This document shows, in pieces, positions 10,291-21,768 of a stretch of 52,363 bases of DNA; position 1 is the stretch's first letter; the number at the start of each line of letters is the position of its first letter. The translations under genes were made by a program, and so were the position numbers. Source of the stretch: Asparagopsis taxiformis. Its lineage: Eukaryota; Rhodophyta; Florideophyceae; Bonnemaisoniales; Bonnemaisoniaceae. The notes beneath the pieces were generated by a model. That model saw only the letters and a list, made by a program, of their open reading frames with translations. It ran no database searches and was not told where the DNA came from. The stretch spans positions 1 through 52,363 of the forward strand of contig JALQPE010002136.1 of NCBI GenBank assembly GCA_030407315.1, given 5' to 3'.

Positions 10291-11061
10291 ATTTTTAACT
10301 AGAACTGCTGGAATGGATTGCGTAGCCTATAGAGGAGCAATGTAGTTATATAATAGAGCTAGAAGCATGCCTCAACAACCTATCTCTCATGCCTCTAGTT
10401 CTCCTTCATCATTCCAGTCTTCCTTCCTGTGACGCACCGCGCCTCTGGTGTCACTTCACACGCCCCTCCTGTGCATTAAATACCTGTCTACCACTTCCGT
10501 ATTCTACTCATACCACCACCTTCATTTTACCCCATGCCTACCATCCTATCCTTTACCTTCTGTCCTTCAGTCCTAGGCTAACCTACTTCATAACCATCGA
10601 TGTAAGGTGAATATCTAGATTCCTACCTACTTGAGAGTATAGTTTATTATAACGGAAAACGGACGGTTTTGTATAGTCAATGTGCTACACAGCACCAGGA
10701 GTAGATTTTGCGCACCGATAATCTATGCTTGATATTGGAGAGACCGGCTTCTTGTAGCCTCGGAAAATGTGCAGGTAGTACCTTTCCAGAGGTCCTGGAG
10801 GTGTTCACACCAACTCTAGTCCATTTTAACGAGTTTGAATTTCGACCGCCAGAATCTCTGTCGTGAGAAAATGGTGGTCGAAATTTACCGTGCTGCTCTC
10901 CCAATACTGAACTTTTTAGGTAGTTCAGCCCGGGTGAACAAGACACAGATTGCTCTTCAAAGCCGCCCGAAGCCGTCGAAACCATCCTTCCACAATGTTC
11001 CCGACTTCAAAATTCCTATCTCACCCTTCCCAAAGTGAGAGAGGGACCAAGGTACCAGACG

Positions 11062-11440
11062 CTTACAGCTGAGGCAGTTTACCAGGGATGCTTACAGCAA
11101 AGTCATCGTTACGATGACTTTGCTGTAAGAAAAGAAAACATTACAGTGGGCGAAGGATTTTACCGGGTGAAAAAATCACCAAGAATTTTTTTACCGGGTA
11201 AAAAATCGTGGCTACTGTAATGAAACGTTTTCTTACAGCAAAGTCATCGTAACGATGACTTTGCTGTAAGAAAAGGAAACATTACAGTAGGCGAAGAATT
11301 TTTACCGGGTAAAAAATCACCAAGAATTTTTTTACCGGGTAAAAAAACGTGCCTGCTGTAATGTTTTCTTTTCTTACAGCAAAGTCATCGTAACGATGAC
11401 TTTGCTGTCAGCACCCGCGGTAAACTGCCTCAGCTGTAAG
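11062..11440. repeat. Modular foldback array 2 (3 hairpins)
   Basis: The outer inverted repeat is CTTACAGCTGAGGCAGTTTA, inverted at 11421-11440. Three TTACAGCAAAGTCATCG palindromes alternate with spacers that are themselves inverted repeats (ATTACAG...CTGTAAT) carrying TTTTTTACCGGGTAAAAAA-like cores. Confidence 0.9.
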
Positions 11441-12129
11441 CGGTCTGGCTTCACCCTCTCTCTCATGTCTCTTGTCTTCCTTCATCCCAGCCTATCCCAA
11501 CCTCCCTTCTATGTCGACTCCGGTGTCACTCCAGCCGACCCTTCAGTGAGTGCAATCCTTCTCTACCACCGCCATAATCTACTCATACTATCCCCTTCAT
11601 GTTGCTGCATACCTACCCTCCCATCCTTCCTGATTTTCCTACAATCCTAGGCTAGCCTACTTACCAACTATGTTGGTATTGAAGGCAGCTAGATTCCTAG
11701 TAACTCAAATCTATAGTCTGCTAAAAAGGGCGATTTGGTGTGGTCACTGTGCCACACGGCACCAGGAATAGAATCTGGCCACGGATACTCTATGCTTGAT
11801 CTCAGAGAGAACAGCTGCGCCAATGCTCCGAAAATGTGCTGTCAGTACCTTTCCAGACGTCCTGGAGGTGCTCATGCCAGCTCTAGTTCATTTTAGGGAG
11901 GTTGAGTTTCGACAATCAGAATTTCACTCTTGAGGAAATTGTGTTTGAAATTTTGTGCACTCCTCCCGCCGTACCAGGCAGGGCACCCAGCCCAGACTGG
12001 GTTAGCACGACGCAGAGTGCTCCCCAACACCGCTAACAGCCGTCCAAACCATCCCTCTGCCATGTTTTACGGCTTCACAATTCCTTGCTCACCCTTCCCA
12101 AGGTGAGGGAGGGACCAAGCTCCCAGCCG

Positions 12130-12339
12130 CTTACAGCTGAGGCAGTTTACCAGGGATGCTTACAGCAAAGTCATCGTTACGATGACTTTGCTGTAAGAAA
12201 ACGTTTTCATTACAGTGGCCAGGAATTTTTTACCCGGTAAAAAAATCATGGCTACTGTAATGAATTGTTTTCTTACAGCAAAGTCATCGTAACGATGACT
12301 TTGCTGTAAACATCCCTGGTAAACTGCTCCGTCTGTAAG
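12130..12339. repeat. Modular foldback array 3 (2 hairpins)
   Basis: Same outer repeat as array 2, with two palindromes and one spacer containing TTTTTTACCCGGTAAAAAAA. Confidence 0.9.
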
Positions 12340-12579
12340 CCGTTGGTCTCAACCCTCGATCTCATGTCTGTTGTCCTCCTTCATCATCTCCACATCCCTT
12401 CCTGCTAAGCATCACTTCTCTAGTGTCACTCTACCAGTCCTTTTCGTGCATGAAATACTTTTCTACCACTGCCATAGTCTACACATACTATTGCCTCTAT
12501 ACTTCTGCATGCCTACGCTTCCATCTTTCTCTCCCGTGCTAGGCTTAGAGAATATCCTACTTCCTGAAGATCATTGTAC

Positions 12580-12643
12580 AGTGAGGCAGTAAAAATCACT
12601 GTCTCACCGTACTGTCTGAGGCCCTCTTTTCAACACCGTAGTG
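12580..12643. repeat. Solo CACTA right terminus
   Basis: AGTAAAAATCACTGTCTC through CAACACCGTAGTG nearly duplicates the true right end (19057-19118). No matching left terminus other than 4413 is seen in the window, and the following bases do not match the target gene. Confidence 0.75.
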
Positions 12644-12867
12644 TATAAGGGCTGGAGTGGCTCTGGGGATTACAGAAAGGTGTTTTATCTGTCCGTAAAG
12701 CTTCTGGCTTGCGCATTAGGGCTGGCAGAATGCATCGATTTTTGGTCATCAGATTCTCACAACTGCAGATATGATGAATTTCGGCCATGGCCAAAATTCA
12801 ACTTTGTCGGAACGACGTAGATTTGGACTGGATGCCTCCAAGTGCATGCACTTGAAAGTGCACTTAG

Positions 12868-12935
12868 TCCAAAAAATTGTCCAGAGTACGCTCCCAGGCG
12901 ATGGCCTGGAAGTGTACTCTGGACAAGTTTTTGGA
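12868..12935. repeat. Imperfect hairpin, about 30-bp arms
   Basis: TCCAAAAAATTGTCCAGAGT pairs with ACTCTGGACAAGTTTTTGGA around a short loop with CGAT. Confidence 0.75.
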
Positions 12936-13479
12936 CCTGGAAGAGGTTGAATTGCACAATGCTTGTGTTGAAATGAAACATTTATATGGCCCATTCTTTA
13001 CTTGGACAGCTGAAATCCTATCTACTCGAGAGTAAAGTATATAAAAACTGGAAACAGACGGTTTTGTATTGTCAATGTGCCACAAGGCACCAAGAGTAGA
13101 TTTTGCCCTCCGATAATCTATGGTTGATTTCAGAGAGGATAACCGCGTGCAGTCACAGGACATGTGTTACCAGATCCTTCCCAGAGGTCCTGGAGGTGTT
13201 CACACCAACTCCAGCCCACTTTAACGAGTTTGAATTTCGAAAGTCAGAATCTCTGTCGTGAGAAAATTGAACCATTTCCGACCACGTGGTAGAAATTTCG
13301 TACACTCCTCCAACCATACTAGACACAACACCCAGCTCAAACCGGGTGTAAACAACACAATGTGTTACCTAATGCCGCCTACAGCCGTCCATACCATTCC
13401 TATACCCTGTTTCCTGTCCTGACTTCATAATTCCTTCCTCACCCTTCCCTAGGTCGGAAAAGGACGGAAGTCCCTGCCG

Positions 13480-13943
13480 CTTACAGCGGAAGCAATTTAC
13501 CAGGGATGCTTACAGCAAAGTCATCGTTACGATGACTTTGCTGTAAGAAAATAAATCATTACAGCAGCCATGATTTTTTACCCGGTAAAAAAATTCTTGG
13601 CCACTGTAATTGAAACGCTTTCTTACAGCAAAGTCATCGTAACGATGACTTTGCTGTAAGAAAATAAATCATTACAGCAGCCACGATTTTTCACCCGGTA
13701 AAAATTCTTGCTGATTTTTTACCCGGTAAAATTTCTTTGGCCACTGCAATGGAAACGTTTCCTTACAGCAAAGTCATCGTTACGATGACTTTGCTGTAAG
13801 AAAATAAATCATTACAGCTGCCATGATTTTTTTACCCGGTGAAAAAATTCTTGGCCACTGTAATGGAAACGCTTTCTTACAGCAAAGTCATCGTAACGAT
13901 GACTTTGCTGTAAGAATCCCCGGTAAACGGCTTCCGCTGTAAG
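13480..13943. repeat. Modular foldback array 4 (4 hairpins)
   Basis: The outer repeat is CTTACAGCGGAAGCAATTTA. Four palindromes have centres alternating GTTAC, GTAAC, GTTAC, GTAAC. The inverted symmetry extends into the flanks: CTCACCCTTCCCTAGG at about 13439 and its inverse near 13971, giving a foldback of about 600 bp. Confidence 0.9.
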
Positions 13944-14030
13944 GGGCTGAGAGTTCCGTCCCCCTCCCACCTAGGGAAGGGTGAGCAAGGAATTGGGAAG
14001 TCAGGAACATGGCTCAGCAGAACGTTTGTA

Positions 14031-14362
14031 CGGCTGTGAGTGGCTTCCAGGAGCATTCTGTGTCATGTGTTATCTCAGCAACGTCTCTTATAGTCGAACC
14101 TCACGGGTTGTCAAGGTCTAAAACTAGTCCCCCCTACGGTCTAGCTAGTGAAATCATGTAAAGTTGTAGACTAATACAAAAATGTAGCAATCAATAGGCT
14201 TAGTAGCACTAAACTATGACATGAAGGTCAGATGTATAGATGAAAATAGAAAGGTGGGCTAAGCGAATAATGTTGAGATGAGAAAGACAGAACTTCATAG
14301 CAGGGAACAATAGCATAGGTTTTAATACTTCTCGTATGCTATCTATTGCTCCTGTCATACTT
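14031..14362. other. No gene seen
   Basis: AT-rich spacer downstream (3') of the oxygenase-like gene. No repeat or frame of note. Confidence 0.4.
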
Positions 14363-16537
14363 TTAATATTCGACGGTGTGGATGTGGTCCGTGAGGACGT
14401 CCTTCTCAGTCTTCAAGTAGATGTGGCCGCGCGTGGGCAGACCATAGACTAAATTCTGCTCCCACAGGAAGATCTCCTCACCTGAAGCCGACCCCGTAAT
14501 GGTAAAGGTCACCGCGATCAACTAAGACGGAATAGGGTGGCACATAAAAGTGGTTAACGGGAACCTTCCACATGTCGGCGTCCGTATGGACCAGGCATAC
14601 ATGACTATAAGGTGCAGCTACTATAAAGAACCCATCGGATCCGCTCGACATCATGAAATAGGATGGGGATTGGGTAGGTCCGACTCCTCAAAATTGGGAT
14701 ACTCAGAAGTCCGTGTGCCCATCCTGGTCCGCAGCCCCATCTGTTTTAAGAAGCAGCCGTAATCCTGTCTTCGGGAAAAAGACAGGATCCTCACCCTCCA
14801 TTCCCAACTTCAAGAAATCCGCACAAACACCAAGAGCAAGCTCTGCCACCAACTTGTTCCTGTACATATCCAAATTCCCCTCCTCCAGCTTGTCGCACAA
14901 TTCACACCGCGGCAGGGGGAGTCGCCCACGACCACCATCTATGCGGTCCTTCGCAGCACCCACGTTGTGGATGAAATGCCACGGCGAAGGATCAAAACCG
15001 GGCTTGGCGAAATCTGGGGGCTCGTCCTGTGGTTTCCTGTCTTCATAATCAGAATCAGACTGCTGGGAGGGTTTCTGTGGCTTTTCAACCTCCTCAACCA
15101 GCTGGAACTGTCGAGAAAAGTGACTGAAGAGGTCATGCGTCGCGCTACCAGCCGTGGACGACTGCAAGAGGCCTTCCACAACAACCACCCCCATGTTGTC
15201 CAGCAACGCCGCTTCACCGCAAAGTACTATTCCACCACCGAGTCCTCAGCACCTGGCGATGCAGCTGCCAGGAATGCTGCCGCCTTTATTTCCGCCCGCA
15301 CCGTCTCTACCGTCGTAATTTCCATGTAGTACTTCATCGGGCTACCAGACGCAATTGCGCTGGGGAGAACGGCGGCCACATTCTCATCGACGATACTGTC
15401 GGGAATAGGATTTTCATGGGCGTCGTCGAACTGGAGAATCGGCTCCCGAGAACGTCCTCTGGAAGCCGACTTGGATTTCTTTGACGACGACTTTGATGAA
15501 GTCTCACTGAGCTTCCTCTTTTAAAAGTACCAAATTTGGTAGAGGGCTCGGGCGTCGCAGAAGCGGTTTCCCAGTTGCGCTTCCCAAGGATGGAGCTTTT
15601 ACCCGCATCCTTGGGTGCGCTCTCCAGCTCGACGACCTGAACAGGGCTCGCACCACCCGCCGTCGCTGTTCCACCACGACCGGAACGACTCTCTTTCAGG
15701 CAGGTACTCCTTTTGGGCATCACTTTCCCAGAAGTTTCCACTCCGGACGATGCAGACACGACAGGGGTAGTGGCAGAAACAGAGGCAGCCTCGGAATAGC
15801 TGGAAGAATCTAATTGAGGTGGTACTACCTAAATTGGATTCTTCAAAGGCAAAGGAATGGAGGATGAAGGGATGGTCAGGGAAATGGAAGGGGAAGGGTT
15901 GGCGGAATCATGACCACATGTGACTGGGAGCGCAGCATGTGGGATGTGTGGGTCCACCACGTAAAATTGTTTCCGCATTTACATGTCGCGGTAGCCAGTT
16001 ACGCGCAGGAGCATTTTCCTGGCGTCCTTTCAAAACATAGACTTCCGATTGGGAAAGATGTTCTCAAACTTGGAGCCATTGGGAGGGCCTTCCTTGGGAT
16101 GTAAGTCCGCTCAGAACCCCTTCTTGGGCACCATCAGCGCAAAAACTTCGACAACGCGTGAGTGAATGTCGAAGCTCTTGCTCGGGTCACCCACGCTGGG
16201 AATGGAGCCATCCAGCATCCTCAACACATCCGAAACGTTCCAATACTCGGCCACCTCCTTCACGTACCCGAAGATTTCCAACAAACCAGCAATCCATTCC
16301 TGCCCAATGGTACCAACCGAGTTCGGTTTCAGCCCGGCCCACCAACGGCTACAAGTGTAGTACGCCGTCATCTCGAGGTTGACACAATTTTGGACGTCCG
16401 GAGCACCCCTAAACGATCCGTTGAACAAAAATTTCACCGTACACCCAGCCAGATTCTCCGTCGAAGAGAACTGCACGAACTCTGGCCTGTTCGGAATAGT
16501 TTTCTGCAGCCAAATCCGTTTTCAAGAATTGCTCCAT
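14363..16537 (-). pseudogene. 2-oxoglutarate/Fe(II) oxygenase-like protein, frameshifted, inside CACTA element
   Basis: Minus-strand coding signal runs from an ATG at 16537 (MEQFLKTDLA) to TAA at 14365-14363, about 700 residues in several frames. Order: an unrecognised N-terminal domain (16476-16111, WWAGLKPNS, EYWNVSDVLRMLDG); a Ser/Pro-rich basic linker (about 15900-15450); then a segment that looks like a double-stranded beta-helix oxygenase. That segment has LDNMGVVVVEGLL (15206-15165), DQDGHTDF with a candidate H-x-D iron pair (about 14707-14730), RGDLYHYGVGF with a distal His (14484-14516) and RGHIYL with an Arg that could bind 2-oxoglutarate (14413-14432). The frame breaks have no splice sites and look like indels. 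The motif order matches the superfamily; substrate is unknown. A nucleic-acid oxygenase is one possibility because TET/JBP enzymes accompany KDZ transposons in some fungi, but a TET-specific signature was not seen. Confidence 0.5.
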
Positions 16538-17576
16538 CGTTGCAGACTTCTTCAACCACTAGCCAACGACCTCTGATATTCACTTTGCGAGGTTCAACTT
16601 GCACTTCAGACGAACTATACTGGGCAATATTGATGCATGTCTCGCTTGCTGAAGGAGATTTACTCTTTTCCGCTACTTCTCCGCTATAGTGCAGAATTAT
16701 ATTTCTCCGCCACTAAATTCAACCATTAAGAAACCTTTCCTGGCTTTCATTCGATCCAATGAACTGTTTCACCACAATGATTTGTCCTATGCTCATTACT
16801 TTATGCACAATGATTGCTATTTCATCCGGGCTCGACCTACTCAATATCGTTTTGCTATCTTGTATCGCATTCCCTAAACACCATCCTGGCCAAGACGTAT
16901 CCACTTCCGTTTGTTACGCAGTGATGCTCTAAGCACTAATACTGAATCTGATTTTCTCATGCACGTAGTTCCTACTCGTATACTCTACCATATTCTCGGC
17001 CCTATTCACAAGGTGAAAACACGATGTCTCGTTGAATCGTACTCGGTGTGATATCTTAAATTAGGATACATTTTTATATTGCAATGCAGACTCACTGCTC
17101 GCTTGAAACATGAAAATTATAAAAATTCTTCGACACTGCTGTTTCCTAACCGCCACCATCCACGTGGCCCGCTTTGACTGCCTGCCAAGTGTACTCGGAG
17201 CATACAATGACGTTATCGATATATACCATCCACATCATCACTGGAAGCGCGGACTCCTCGTCCAGGAAAGTGCGCCATTTTTCTTACTCTTCACCTCCGC
17301 CTGTCCTGTAGGCCCCATATGCTAGTGTTTTTCCTATATTTCTGTAGTGATGACGTCATTCTAGACAATAAAAGGCGGTAGAAGATACGATAATGTGCGC
17401 CTCCTCTGCCAGATCATGTGCTTCCAAGCGTAATTCGCAGCCTAGGTATCGTTTTTCTGGGCCTCCCATCGCACCGCTCCGTTTCAAACTCATCCCTCTA
17501 TTGTTCTCCTACACGTCATTTCCGCCCGTAGAGTACTACTTAAACGAAAGATTCTGGAAATCCCTGTTTCCATCTT
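16538..17576. other. CACTA interior, no gene recognised
   Basis: Upstream side of the oxygenase-like gene. Open frames of 60-75 codons only. A TGACGTCA-like site (GATGACGTCATTC) occurs at about 17350-17362. Confidence 0.35.
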
Positions 17577-17713
17577 CATATCCGTCGGAAACAAAGCAAC
17601 AACCCTGGCCGTGGAAGCCGTATAGATCATCTAAACTGCTTCCAAAGCGTAAGTTTTAGATCATCAATACGGCTTCCAAGGCCAAAGTTGTTGCTTTGTC
17701 TCCGACGGATATG
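17577..17713. repeat. Long imperfect hairpin (about 60-bp arms)
   Basis: CATATCCGTCGGAAACAAAG...GATCATCTAAAC pairs with the inverse ending CCGACGGATATG, around a short loop containing GCTTCCAAAGCG. It could be a small foldback element (MITE-like) or a structured RNA precursor. Confidence 0.8.
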
Positions 17714-18404
17714 AACCATGATGGTACGTTTCCACAACTCACGCCACTAACCCAGTTTTCTATTCGTTTTCTCTTTCTCAGGTTTCCAGTCGGTGAGTGT
17801 TCCACTTCTACTTTCATTTATCTTTCTCTCTTACCACTTCTCCACTAATTTTCTTTTCTGCCTGTGAGTACATATCTCAATTTGGGATGCAATGGTATTT
17901 GTTAAGGTACGTTAGTCTCCTAATCACCATCAATTTCCCTCTCCAATTCAACGTCACTAACTTGTTTCCTTTCTATACATCATTTTTTCTTCTTCTCTTC
18001 ATTTCCTAGCTTATTCATGCAGCTCAATCAGTTGATAGATTTCTAGACTTTTCTAGTAGTTTTAGTTTTACTCGTCGGAATAGTGTTAGTTGTAGTAGCA
18101 TTTTTAACATAGGGATTGTTTATTCTCAATGTAGCCTGCGCAAATAAACAAATCCAGAGTGAAGCTTCCCATATCGCACCCTCTTAGATTGCTACCTATC
18201 CTACCGCGTATACCTCTCGCTAGCTCATAGTCACTACGAAATAAAAATTCCTAGCCGTACTATTCTGTCCATTCCCATATGAATACCGTCCATGCCCCAT
18301 CCTCATAGCGCTAGAACTGCCTTCCTCTACCCCAGAAAGATGCCCACGACAGCGTGACGCTCCATCTCATCCACCACTCCCAGACACCGAATTTTACTAT
18401 ATCA
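17714..18404. other. No gene seen, T-rich
   Basis: Pyrimidine-rich sequence with many TTCTCTTTCT-like runs. The open frame at 17797-18009 is low-complexity. Confidence 0.35.
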
Positions 18405-19105
18405 GGACACTACTTTTACTGTCTCCAGGTGCTGCCCAGGGCAGCACGAAATACTGTCTCCAGGTGCTGCCCAGGACAGCACAAAGTACTATCTCCAGGT
18501 GCTGCCCAGGGCAGCACAAAGTACTGTCTACAGGTGCTGCCCAGGGCAGCACAAATACTGTCTACAGGTACTGCCCAGGGCAGCACAAAGTACTGTCTAC
18601 AGGTACTGCCCAGGGCAGCACAAAGTACTGTCTACAGGTACTGCCCAGGACAGTGAAAATCACTGTCTCCAGGTACTGCCCAGGACAGTGAAAATCACTG
18701 TCTCCAGGTACTGCCCAGGACAGTGAAAATCACTGTCTCCAGGTACTGCCCAGGACAGTGCACCGTGTTGGTTCCATCTATTGTCCCAGGCAGCGTATTT
18801 CACTATCCGGCCATGTTGCCTTGGCCAATACAAAACACTATCCGCCAACACTGCCCAGTACAGTAAATTACATCATATCCAACTATTGAATAAATCATTA
18901 ATTTTTACTGTCTCCATTCACTGCCTCAGACAGTACTGTGAGACAGTGTTTTTTACTGTCTGCAGACAGTGTTCCGTACTGTCTGCCAGACAGTGCAAAT
19001 CACTGTCTCCAAGTGTGGCATTAATTTTCATTTGCCGCATAGTGATTTTTACTGTCTCAGACAGTAAAAATCACTGTCTCGCAGTACTGTCTGAGGCCCC
19101 CTTTT
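18405..19105. repeat. CACTA right subterminal repeats (35-bp units, then ACAGTG palindromes)
   Basis: About ten units with CTGTCTCCAGGTGCTGCCCA at a 35-bp period (18421, 18456, 18491, 18526 ...). They grade into AGTGAAAATCACTGTCTCC units and then ACAGTAAAAATCACTGTCTC. The frames open across this block are repeat artefacts. Confidence 0.85.
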
Positions 19106-19118
19106 CAACACCGTAGTG
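19106..19118 (-). repeat. CACTA right terminal inverted repeat
   Basis: CAACACCGTAGTG, the exact inverse of 4413-4425. The target gene resumes at 19119. Confidence 0.9.
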
Positions 19119-21768
19119 TCAGAAAGAGTCGTTCCGGGAATATTGCCGGCCAGTGACCAACTGACAGTTTTATCACCCCAGTTGAGTGCAACCCCTACTC
19201 AAAATTGTGGTATACAGTTATTCATTGGATTGTCGTCAGCTCTCCGGACCGCCAGGCCCATCACAAAAACTGCTCTTTCTCGTCAACCTGAAGGGCCTTA
19301 CAAAGTTGTCGGCGGAACTCGTGCAATCAATAATGTCAGTTATTGAAACCAGGCACGAGCTCCAGCCCCTTTCATCCTACACATCTCCGTGGGGTTCTCA
19401 GCTGCGGGACCACATACTACGTCTATCCATTTCTTTTATACTTGATGACTTCAATGAAGCCTTGGTAAGAAAGGGAGTGCTGGAGGATGCTATATGCTCC
19501 CAATGGGTCTTCCGCTGGACTGTCGCCGGAACAGTTCTGCTGTGTGCGCGTTATCGGTGTCGCAGGTCCTGGTGTTAGTACAAACCATATCCTTCGACAT
19601 ATCTCTAGAGACATTATTCAAGGATGTACGTCGGGTTTCGTGATGTCGATCCAGACGGCAATGAATGTCTAATTTCCTGGACTTTATTGGTTTCGTATCG
19701 GATTATCCTGCTGTTCTCATGTGCTGGATGTCATGGGGCACAACGCAGACTGCCCATGCCATTTGTGTTTCTTTGTAAGAGGGGGGAAATATGGGAAGAA
19801 CTCGCAGTTTGGCTACGACACCCGTTTACATTCGAGCTCTGATACACACTTTCGCACATCCGAGCGAACAGCTGCTGTTCAGTCATCGAAAGTTCTGCAA
19901 ACATCTTGAAGTATCTGGTTTGAGAACAGTGCAAAATATCACAGACACTCCATTGCATCTCATTGAAAGACTACTTCATGAAGCTAGGTCCAAAGGCTGG
20001 TTCCAACCGGGACACCACTCGGAAACGATGGTCTACGAATCCCTGTCGTGCCTGCTATTCTGGACCCATACCGTTCGACGTTTGTTGGAATTGACCATCT
20101 CCTCCACGGACTGGCAAAGGATGCTCTGGACAATGCTTTTTCAAGCTTGCCTAATGATGGTGTGAGAAGGCTGGCCGACAGGTTCATGGTGGATGCCCTC
20201 CGTGTATTGGGTCTCGCAAATCAGAACAAGATATATAACTTCAACGCAGGTGAAACTCATACAATGGGAATCTCGGACAGATTTGCAGTTCTCCTCGTCG
20301 CCGAACACTGCTTCAGGTCTTCTCTGAAATTCCAATCGCAGACTACAAGGTCATCCGAAGGTAGCGGTTCAAGGTCACTCCAGGCTTCTGAAGAGCAACG
20401 CCATCTGTCTCTCGAACTTGTTCGTCTCCTGTCCTCTATATCTGCAGCTACATACTTCCTACCACGAAAAAATATTGACGGTTCTGAGGCAGTACAGAGA
20501 GCTACAGGGAATTCTGCGCACAACGGTCTCCGTCGTCTGCAGCAGCTATCGAAAGAATATGCTACTCTAGTGGATGACCTGCTCAAGACTGTTCCTACCA
20601 GACAGCGGAGCACAGCGGTCTCGAAGAAACGGAAGATGCAGACAGAAGGTATAGTAACGAATGATAATGACCACATTGAGATGGAAAACAAGACTGCTGG
20701 ATTCCGGGCAAGGAAGATTCTTGACAATAAGCCAAACTTGCACCGTCTCATTGAGGCATTTGAACACACTGTTCCTCTGCTCGGACACGCTCGCTAGGTA
20801 ACTGAGCTATCATTCGAAGCAACACATCAACAAATGAAACGAGGTCTGGAGCATTCCGAGGTGCTGACAGACAGTTGGATGCTATGTTAGCGGCACTCGG
20901 AAACTATTGCAAAGGAAGCCTCCATCTTGCTTTGAAAAGTTTCTCCAATTCTACTCCAGCATCTGTGGAGAGACAACGTTCTAAACGGTTTCTCCTTCGT
21001 GTTCTATTCGGACGGGAGCACTGTAAATCCATGGAGAACCTCCCGGCTAGTACGCTGCATGACCTCTGTCAAGAACCCCTTCTCGAACATTTGAATAGGT
21101 CTTCTTTACCATTCTTCTCTTCTCCATATTCATATTACTCGTGGACAGGAGTTCCCTCTTCATTACCACAGCAGGATTTTTCCTGTGGGCAGACTTCGGA
21201 TGCAGTCATGCTTCGTGGAAAACCTTGCAAGGGAGCACGTCTCGGTTCTGCCCACCCTGCCTGTGCAGCTTCGCCCTCTGCTGCGTCTCGGGACTTTTCA
21301 AAGCCACAAGAAATAGCTTCTGGCTGTGTAGTACAAGCTTGCTACTCAGCTTCCCCGTCTTCTAGAATTCTACAGAAGACCTTTTCGCCTTCTTTTTGGG
21401 CTGTTACCACCGTGTTTGACCTGACTATTGATGGAAACATTGCTTCACCGGGAAACGTTTGCATACACGAATCTCACCAGGAAAACCTGTCTCCACCACA
21501 CGCTATTGTTCTTCCAGTTATCAAGCAGAAGTCGTCCCCCACTACGTTTGCTCCGAACACCGATTCCGGCTCCTGGTTTCTCCCTCTCACTTCAGGGGTT
21601 CGTAAGGTTGGTCTCCTCCACAATTGTAGCCCTTCATTATGTTCTGTGGAGCAAGGCACTTCGAATGGAGGAATTACGCATGGAGGTCCTTCGTTTATGG
21701 ATGGGTGGTTCCTTCTCTATCTTTGCAAGAGAAGATGGATATCCGCCAAGGACTGCATGATACTCTAG
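19119..21768 (+). pseudogene. KDZ/CACTA-like DDE transposase, 3' part (left arm)
   Basis: Continues the gene interrupted at 4412. The right-arm version reads more cleanly: YYDDFNEASGKKGS (candidate first Asp, here near 19444), GFVSDYPACSHVLD then CPCHLC (candidate second Asp and Cys pair, near 19690-19770), and ELSFEATHQQMKRG (candidate catalytic Glu, near 20803-20845). These elements occur in this order in KDZ/Plavaka/CMC-type transposases. An in-frame TAG at 20795-20797 precedes the Glu block and is present in both arms. Beyond it lies a Ser/Pro-rich C-terminal region of about 300 residues up to 21768. Frame breaks at several points. Confidence 0.6.

Larger units (their letters stand above)
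10291..14030. repeat. Large tandem repeat (about 1-1.3 kb unit), three copies with foldback arrays
   Basis: The segments beginning near 10620, 11690 and 13020 are alignable (GGACGGTTTTGTAT, CAATGTGC, GGCACCA, TCTATG in the same order). Each leads into CTCACCCTTCCC and then a foldback array. Copy B is separated from copy C by a solo CACTA end and a 172-bp repeat unit. Short open frames (10389-10610, 11396-11650, 12371-12592) encode low-complexity C/T-rich strands and are not believed. Confidence 0.75.
4413..19118. mobile_element. CACTA-type DNA transposon, 14.7 kb
   Basis: The ends are CACTACGGTGTTG (4413-4425) and its exact inverse (19106-19118). Both ends carry dense subterminal repeats of the ACAGTAAAATTTACTGTC type. 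The flanks join into continuous transposase sequence that is uninterrupted in the right arm (around 42813), so both insertion edges are defined by comparison. The flanks are TTC on the left and TCA on the right; the empty site reads CCTTCAGA, so a 2-3 bp target duplication (usual for CACTA: 3 bp) is likely, with one base lost. No CACTA transposase of its own was recognised inside, so it is probably non-autonomous, with captured and nested material. Confidence 0.85.

Noticed and set aside
16162..16689. 175-codon plus-strand ORF
   Set aside because: Antisense to the oxygenase-like gene, whose minus-strand reading continues across neighbouring segments with consistent protein character.
18354..18851. 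Repeat-protein ORFs of 63-100 codons
   Set aside because: They arise from the 35-bp subterminal repeats of the CACTA element, which lack stops in several frames.
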